From contig VDMD01000007.1 of the NCBI GenBank assembly GCA_007026445.1, positions 310,001-374,000 on the forward strand: a stretch of DNA of 64,000 nt. Direction: 5' to 3'. Positions 57,830 to 64,000 of this stretch are shown one piece after another. Below the pieces are notes generated by a model. The model saw nothing but the letters and a program-made list of their open reading frames with translations, was not told the origin of the DNA and made no database searches. Each line of letters opens with the position of its first letter. The stretch's first letter is position 1. A program made the position numbers and the translations under genes. The DNA comes from Schizophyllum amplum (Eukaryota > Basidiomycota > Agaricomycetes > Agaricales > Schizophyllaceae).

Positions 57830-59815
57830 TCAGCCTTGGACGAGGTCGATGCTGGCGCCGAGACTGCGTTCGGGCGATGGCTGAGGAATCTTCCCCTGGG
57901 ACATGCGTATCTGCTCTTCTTCGAAGAGCTTGCGTCCGACGTCAGCGCGCAGGCCGAGATTGCTGGTTCGTCCTGGTGTCCCCAGCCCCACGGGAGTTCC
58001 TCGGTGCGGCGACGGTGTTGCATTTATGAACTCATGTATGTTGAACTCCGGAACTTGGGGCCTTGGACTGCTCGGCGTATTCCGGGCCATAGCACTCGAC
58101 GGACGAGAGGGCTGTGTGTTAGCAGCGGCGAGAGCGGGGCTCGACGCTAATGGAGGAGGCGGTAGTAATTGGCTTGGAGTAGGCGCCGACGGAGCGACAG
58201 GACGGGGCGCCTCATCGACGTCCATAGCTGCAGGTTGTGGTGCGCCGAGCCGGTTGCCTATGCTAGGTGACCGAGTAGCATTGAAGGAGCTCTCGCTTCC
58301 GCGAGACAGAGCTGATGGTCCGGGGGCCTTCGGCATACCGCCTCCAGGGCGCTCCTGGTCTGTTCCAGGAGGCCCCGACGGAAACAGTATCCTGCCCTTG
58401 TTCCGCAGAGTAGCGGTCCCTCCACTCAAGGCACGGAAGGCAGCAGCGTCCTTCGAGTCCTTGTTTGCCGGTCGTGCCGGGGAAGGCGACGTAGCGAGAT
58501 AGAGCATGAGATCCGCAGCCTCGTTATCTGTGGCTGGGAGCAGAGGCGTGGCAGAGCCACGAGAGACGGTCTCACCAGGTGGTGGTGTCTTGCTCTGTGA
58601 TCCCGAAGGCTCGACGAGCGTAGCGGAGGAGGAATCGCCCTGAAGGGGCCGTGTAGCTGCAACCGAAGCCGGACGGACCATCCGCGGCGTCGCCGACCCG
58701 GGCGGATGCGTCGTATTCTGCGACTCGCCCGTCTCCGAAGTACCACCATCCACGCTCGATCTGGGCGAGCCCGCGCTACCTATCGACCCGCGATGTGCCA
58801 TGAATATGGACGTGAGAGTAGCGGCAGCCTCGACATCAGCGTCCATCGTGTCCTCCCCCTTGCCGCTCTTCTGCTTAGTCTTGCCCTTCTTCGCAGCACG
58901 TTTGCTGCGTCCGGGCGTTGATGGTGCGTTGCGGCCGCGCGCGTGACCCCGCGTCCCCTCGGCGACACTCTTCGATGATGCGGCTTTACCGTTCGGGCCG
59001 GAACGCGGTGTGGGCGGAGAGCGAGTCGGCGCAGCGACGGGGGGATCCCCAGCGTTGAAAATGGTCCGCGCCTGCTTGGAGGGAGGGGGGGCGAGGATGG
59101 AGGTGTAGAGATTCATGGTGGAGCCCGGTGGTTTCGTGCTATCGGTAGTTGACGGGCCACCGTCGACGTTGGGATAGTACGTGCGCGGAGCCAGGGTGAA
59201 CGATGGAGGTGCCATGGAGCCCGAGCTAACCCGTTTAAGCGACGTGATGGTCGAACTCGATGAGGCGCCGCCTTGAGTAGCGGGGTTGTTGTAATAATTC
59301 CCACCGCCGACCTTGCGCTTCGCGGGTAAGGTGCGGGAGGAGGCAATGTTGGCGAAGTGCGCCTGGCTCTGGGCCTCGAGATCATTGAGGGGGAGGTGTG
59401 GTACGTTGTGATTCGCCTTGTAGGCGGCATAGGACAGACGCGTCCGCAGACCGCGAGTCACCTGGGATAAGGGGCTGGTCAGCACAACTGTACGCGACGC
59501 GGACTAGGAGGAGGGCAAGTCACGGCCACATGCACGTGGGCGCCATCGCACGCGTGCCCGCTCTAATTGCGCGCCACCGCCAGCGCTCGTCGACGCGGTG
59601 TCGGCAGACGCGTCGTGGATCACGTAAGGCGCGTTGGCACTCACCATCGATATCTCTGCTCGCGCCATGAACTTCTGCACGGCCTTCCTGCGCTCCTCTG
59701 TCTCGTCGTGGTCGGCGCCGGACGACACGGACTCGGGGGTAGCGGCGGCGAGGGGCAGGAACGCCATGGGCGGCGATTGCGACGCGGCGGAGCTGTTGGA
59801 GGGCGGAGTGGGCAT
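57830..59815 (-). CDS. Whi5/Nrm1-like G1/S transcription repressor
   Basis: Probable regulator that binds SBF/MBF and restrains G1/S genes. Two exons: the first (MPTPPSNSSAASQSPPMAF) ends ...RRKAVQKFMARAEISM; the second starts VTRGLRTRLSYAAYKANHNV. That junction forms a GTB-type motif (LRTRLSYAAYK) shared by Whi5 and Nrm1. The rest is a long disordered Ser/Pro/Thr region with many S/T-P sites, suited to CDK control, and two conserved islands, DNEAADLMLYLATSPSPARP and VPEFNIHEFINATPSPHRG. A Lys-rich stretch (RSKRAAKKGKTKQKSGKG) may be a nuclear signal. A total of about 600 residues is long for Whi5. The GTB motif is short, so this is a family-level call. Confidence 0.6.
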
Positions 59816-60294
59816 CGCGTAGTATAGCGTGCTGGTTGCCTCTGACGGCGGCGGGAGGCGTCTGCTCGTCGTGCTACACGGTGTCGACGTCAGGAAGGGG
59901 GCGTGGGTGCGCGGCGGTCGCGGTCCAATCTCAAGCGCGTTGCGGCATCTGCCGGCCATCGTGTATATATTCGGCCCCTGACACATGTCACATGTCCCGT
60001 GACCCGCACTGCAATTCAACCCCCTGTCTTCAATTAAGCCCTCGGATCGGCCCCAAAAGCGATGCCCGCCAGCGTGTGGACGCGCAGTTGCCGCGCTCTT
60101 GAGTCGCCGGGAGTCTCGGGTGCGCGTCGTGTCCACAGAGGGCACGCAATGCAGCTGCTATGCGCTTCACGGCGCGTGCGCAGTGACCGAAAGGCACAGA
60201 ACACATCAGCAGAGATCAACATCGATATCATCAGACGCGCATCGACGATGCGATTCCAGCACTTGTCATAGTCAAAGCCGAGCTCCATTGGACA
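59816..60294. other. Intergenic region Whi5-like / RAI1
   Basis: 479 bp holding the promoter of the Whi5-like gene and the RAI1 3' end. A TATA-like motif is at 59964. Confidence 0.5.
59964..59970 (-). promoter_or_regulatory. TATA-like motif of Whi5-like gene
   Basis: ATATATA on the minus strand lies about 150 bp upstream of the ATG at 59815. An in-frame ATG at about 59960 lies too close to this TATA to be transcribed, which favours the later start. Confidence 0.4.
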
Positions 60295-61939
60295 TCATAT
60301 ATGCCACCCGCTCGCACCTATTGTTCTCTCCGGCTGACTGGGTCGTGCGTGACTCGTGGGCGCATCCGCACGCACCCCATCGCTGCCGCTCGCCCCCGCG
60401 ACCTGAGTCCAATACCATCTCGGTAGAAACCCCACACGGTCCTCCGCCTCCGCCCCCGCCACGTCCGCCACACCGGCCTCGTCTAGCATGCTCAGTGTCA
60501 CACCAGCGCGAGGCGCAAACCGAACGCGCCACACCGAGCTGTCGCTCCCGGAGACCATGTTGGTCCGCAGGAAGTCAAAAAATTGCTCGCCCCAGTTGAG
60601 GCAGACGGCGGGATCCCATGCTCCCGCCTTCCCGCGCACCATCCGTGGTATCTCCATCGTCTTGAAGGTCTCGACCTCCTTCACCACGCCGGCTGGGGTG
60701 CGGAAGCCCACGATGATCTTCTGCACGTAACGCGTCAAGCCCAGGTCCAAGATCAGGTGACGGCGTCCGCACGCCAGAGCCACACGCAAGAGGGATGGGC
60801 TTACCGGAACGCCGAGTAGAAAGGACTGGAAGTAGAACTTTAGCAGCTTCCTAGCGCAGGGCGCCCAAACAGGTTAGCGCGCACACATCTCAGCGATGTG
60901 GCGGTGGCGTACTTTTCGAATTTGGCGTGGTCGGGCGGGCCCCGGATCGTCATCGACGTCTTGAGCTCGACGAAAGTGTCCGTGCGGTTCGAGTAGTGCC
61001 CTACGCGACGTCAGACTATTGCTTGTGGCACGCAAAGGGGTGCAGACTCACCCTCAACGCAGTCCACCTCGCCGCCGATGACCATGCGCGTGTTGCCGAG
61101 CTTCGTCTTCACAACGGAGCACCACTGCACGTTCGTGTCCACATCGCCGCTCCATGCGAACGGCGCGTCAACCGCCACGCCCACCGGCCGTCCCGCGCGG
61201 CTCGGCGTCTCCGAAGTGCAGTATGACTCGAACGCATAGCCGTAGTACGACATCTTCATATGCCGCGGTTCCATTTCATTCCTGCATTCCACCGTCAGCG
61301 AGCGCGTCCGACGCGGAGCCGCGGCCAGGACTCACTTCTCCTTCAGCCTCGCCTCCGACAGGTGCTCTTCAAGATATAGCGTCCCATTCACGCACATCAC
61401 GTTGAGGTCCCACCCGTCGCGTTCCTCGTATGGTGCAGTCAGGATTCTCCCTCACCGGGCCGCAGGTCAGCCTTCGTCGCGATCGCAGGACGTGCAGCAA
61501 CTCACTTGGTCATCACCCCGCGCCACGACACAATGCCGATGTCCCCTACACCGCCGCGCTCAAGCACCCGCGCGTACGCCCGCAAGAGCCCGTCCAACCG
61601 TCCCCTCTCTTCTGGTCGTCTGATCCAGCGCTCGTAGCCGTAGTCCAGCTTCACCCCCCGCGGTGGCGCGACGTAGTACCGCAACGCCGAGTCCGTGAAC
61701 TCTAGCTCTCGTTGCGGCGTGTACGAGAACGAGATGAGGGGGCTGGGTTGCTGGAATGTAGGCGCTCGTCTTGGGGGCTGCGATGTGCTTGGAAAGGCTA
61801 GATGCTGCTCTGATCCTTCGGCAGCTTTCCCGGCACTCGCGCTTGCATCGGCGAGTGGCGCTACCTTTCGCGATTTCGCTTCAGGTTCGTCCTCTCTTTC
61901 AGCCGAAGCCGTCCTCTTCCGTGTTCCGCTGGTCGACAT
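60295..61939 (-). CDS. RAI1: RAI1/DXO decapping enzyme
   Basis: Nuclear 5'-end RNA quality-control enzyme and partner of the Rat1 exonuclease. The N-terminus is disordered (MSTSGTRKRTASAEREDEPE). Then come SFSYTPQRELEFTDSALRYY, LDYGYERWIRRPEERGRLDG and IVSWRGVMTK, followed by LTAPYEERDGWDLNVMCVNG and TLYLEEHLSE. The metal-binding core is present: MVIGGEVDCVEG (E-x-D), TFVELKTSMTI (E-x-K), and KFYFQSFLLGVPKIIVGFRT. It ends with RAGVTLSMLDEAGVADVAGA and a Ser/Ala-rich tail. Four or five short introns. The catalytic set is complete, so activity is expected. Confidence 0.93.
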
Positions 61940-62258
61940 GAAGCTGTAACGAGCACGATAAAGTCCCGGAAGTGGTCGACGAGCACAGAGTCAATGGCAA
62001 GAGCGATAATGGAGCAAGCCAACCATTGTTGATCGCTGGATCGACAGAAACCGGTCCGAAACCCGGGTTGGACCCACAATGGCAAATACAGCCATGCAAA
62101 GATGTGTAGGAGCCACGAAATCCTAGCACATCACCTGTAATACGAGATGAGCATGCGTAATAGGTCTATAGCCATTCCAAGACCTTCAAAAACATAGTGC
62201 AACAAAGACAAAATGCTTCAACATGCAAAGCGAGATAGCAAGCCAACAACAACAGCAG
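61940..62258. other. Intergenic region
   Basis: 319 bp between the RAI1 start and the 3' end of the RS-rich gene. It should contain the RAI1 promoter. No gene is seen. Confidence 0.5.
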
Positions 62259-64000
62259 TTACAAATAAACATGGCCTGTAAAATCTAATGTAGGATCTAC
62301 AGCTATGTCTGGGGACATCATGTCCATATTAGCGGATAAGGAAGGTTCAGCAGGTGTCTCTGGTGTATACATATGAGCGCAAGCAACAAACATCTTGTTG
62401 TCAATCGCTTTCAGCTGGACGAATGATAGGTCATTATGCCCAGACGTGAGATGAGGTGTAAGCTCTACAGATCCTTCTAGGGGCTGGCCGTAACATTAGC
62501 ATAATGTTCTTCCTATGTTATTTGAGAAAACATACCAGATCAACAGGTAGCCATGTTTCTTTATTGAGTCTGACAATCAGATGTCCCCTCTCTGGCCACT
62601 GGCTATGCATGTGCACAACCCTGTCCACCATTGCTGCAGACTTCTCGACACCCTCTGGTAGGGCTTGCAACGACACGACCATTTCAGATACAGCTTTCGT
62701 GTCCAGGCAGCAGAGCCGCACACATAGCCTCTCTCGACAGTCGTCCGACACATACTCCTCTCTGTGCATTATGTCAAACACATCTCTCTTTAGGCTTTTA
62801 TTGATCACAGCTTGCCTTCGTCCTATGCGCCACTTTACGGCATCGCGGTCGTTTATGAAGAACGCGCAGTCATCGATGATTCCAGCGGCGTTTAGCGCGG
62901 TTTTCACCCGCCATACTCCGGGAACGAGAAGGCCACTGGGCATGGCTTCATGCTCCCTAGCGTCGTTGTCGACTACAGCTCCATCGTCATTGCCGGCTTC
63001 GTCCATGACCACGTCATGCTCTGCGGTTTTCTGTTCTTCGGCGTTGTTTTGCGAGACCGCTGGTTTGGGTGGAGCGGTGTCGATCTGCTGCTCCGGTATC
63101 CCCGATGGTCGCTCCTGTTCATCTTCGTTCGGCGCTCTCTCCGCACGCCGGGTATCAAGAAGTGGTGGGGGTATATTCGGATCGGTAGCATTGCGACCAG
63201 AAGACCGAGGTCGAGAACGTTCACGTGGCGCGACAGCCTCGCGCTCATGCTCACGTCCTCGAGCCGGAGGTGACGGGCGACTGGTCCTCGTCGATTGCTG
63301 GTGTTCTTCAAGAGACTGTAGACCCTGTGGCGGTGCTGTACTTGGCAGTATATCTTTTTTGACGACTCGGGGTGGTACGACAGGCGAGACCGTCGTCGAG
63401 GATGGCGTAGGTGGCGCGTAGTCCACTTTATCATGCATCCGACGTGACGTCGGTAGCCTGTGCTGTACAGGCCGAGGCGACCTCGACCTTGACCGGCGAG
63501 GTGGCGACGATGACGAACGACGTGGAGGCGCACGCCGCAAAGACGGTGGCGGGCTGCGTCGCATGTATGACGGCGACACCGGCCGATATGGTCCTGGACT
63601 GCGTCCTCGTCTACGGTACTCTGGTGACGGGGAAGACGGTCGACGAGGTCGCCTGGGCGGCGAGTACGACGGATGCCTGTTTCCTTCTCTGTATTGAGGG
63701 CCACCCCGAGGGCGAGATCGCGAGCGACGCCGAGGACCATCTCGGTCCCAAGATCGTTCCCTAGGTGGCGGGGAAAGCGGACGTGAGCTGTATGATGGTC
63801 GACGAGGTGGTGATGCTGATCGGCGATGATACGAAGTGCGCCACTTATCGTAGCGTGCCCTTCCCTGCTCAGGGCTTCGGTCGTCATAAGCACGGGACCG
63901 TGTCGGCGCGTTTCTATCCACAAGTGGACTCCTGCGCCGTCCATCGGTCGGTGATATGGATCGACGTCCGCGATGGCTTTGCGCGCGAGGTTGGTTGGAC
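62259..64000 (-). CDS. RS/Pro-rich nuclear protein, 5' end outside window
   Basis: Partial gene: the frame stays open to the right edge, so the start lies beyond 64000. The visible N-terminal part is Arg/Ser/Pro-rich (YHRRSASPPRRPSYSSRPLS, RRSSSSPPRRSRSRSPRP), as in splicing-linked proteins. An acidic linker follows. The C-terminal globular region begins LVPGVWRVKTALNAAGIIDD and includes KRDVFDIMHREEYVSDDCRE and GHLIVRLNKETWLPVDL. A 52-nt intron (62484-62535) joins to PLEGSVELTPHLTSGHNDLS, then FVQLKAIDNKMFVACAHMYT and a stop at 62259. That last module (L-T-x-x-L-x-x-G-x-N-x-L-x-F-V-Q-L) recalls C-terminal regions of many uncharacterised Agaricomycete proteins. No known domain can be named. 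Confidence 0.75.

Overview
This window is nuclear DNA from a filamentous basidiomycete, most likely an Agaricomycete. The genes are intron-dense. The introns are about 50 bp, with GTRNGT donors, CTRAY branch sites and YAG acceptors. Several products have a basidiomycete look, including CYP51, a Mau2-like cohesin loader, expanded atypical G-alpha, a Whi5-like repressor and a VTC1-like protein. No bacterial operon structure, rRNA or CRISPR array is present. About 26 protein genes and one intron-containing tRNA-Ala can be supported. Gene spans run from start codon to stop codon and include introns; products were read by splicing by eye.

Layout. 0-13 kb is a housekeeping block: ERG11/CYP51, a secreted GH35 beta-galactosidase, PWP1 (ribosome biogenesis) and, on the minus strand, a Mau2/Scc4-like cohesin loader. 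13-15.6 kb is repeat-rich: a nested element with an 8-bp target duplication and TTACCGGTAA motifs, older repeat copies, and a tRNA-Ala(CGC). A bHLH factor follows (15.6-16.8 kb). About 200 bp upstream of its start lies a 3.4-kb element with 65-bp terminal inverted repeats, filled with an irregular GAAGCTCG-based array (17-20.4 kb). 20.6-28.8 kb is accessory: three unrelated-looking proteins share the plan 'N-terminal membrane anchor + coiled coil', interleaved with a tandemly duplicated, possibly structured element and a glycerophosphodiester phosphodiesterase.

29-45.9 kb is again housekeeping: mitochondrial DNA polymerase gamma (MIP1) divergent from an STK16/Env7 kinase; COQ9 divergent from eIF3j (HCR1); an NTF2-like small protein; a stretch with an orphan first exon and decayed coding sequence; a START-like hypothetical; VTC1 divergent from the J-protein SIS1; and the actin capping beta subunit. 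47-64 kb holds an atypical G-alpha with its catalytic glutamine replaced, a second divergent J-protein, a Cys-motif hypothetical, an MFS sugar/quinate-type transporter, a Whi5-like G1/S repressor, RAI1, and an RS-rich protein cut by the right edge.

How the genes relate. There is no metabolic cluster. Mitochondrial themes recur (MIP1, COQ9), as do ribosome/translation themes (PWP1, HCR1, SIS1). Short divergent intergenic regions (118, 210 and 300 bp) suggest shared promoters. The best candidates for undescribed biology are the duplicated structured element at 23.6-24.1 kb, the 3.4-kb inverted-repeat element, the GTPase-defective-looking G-alpha and the anchored coiled-coil cluster.
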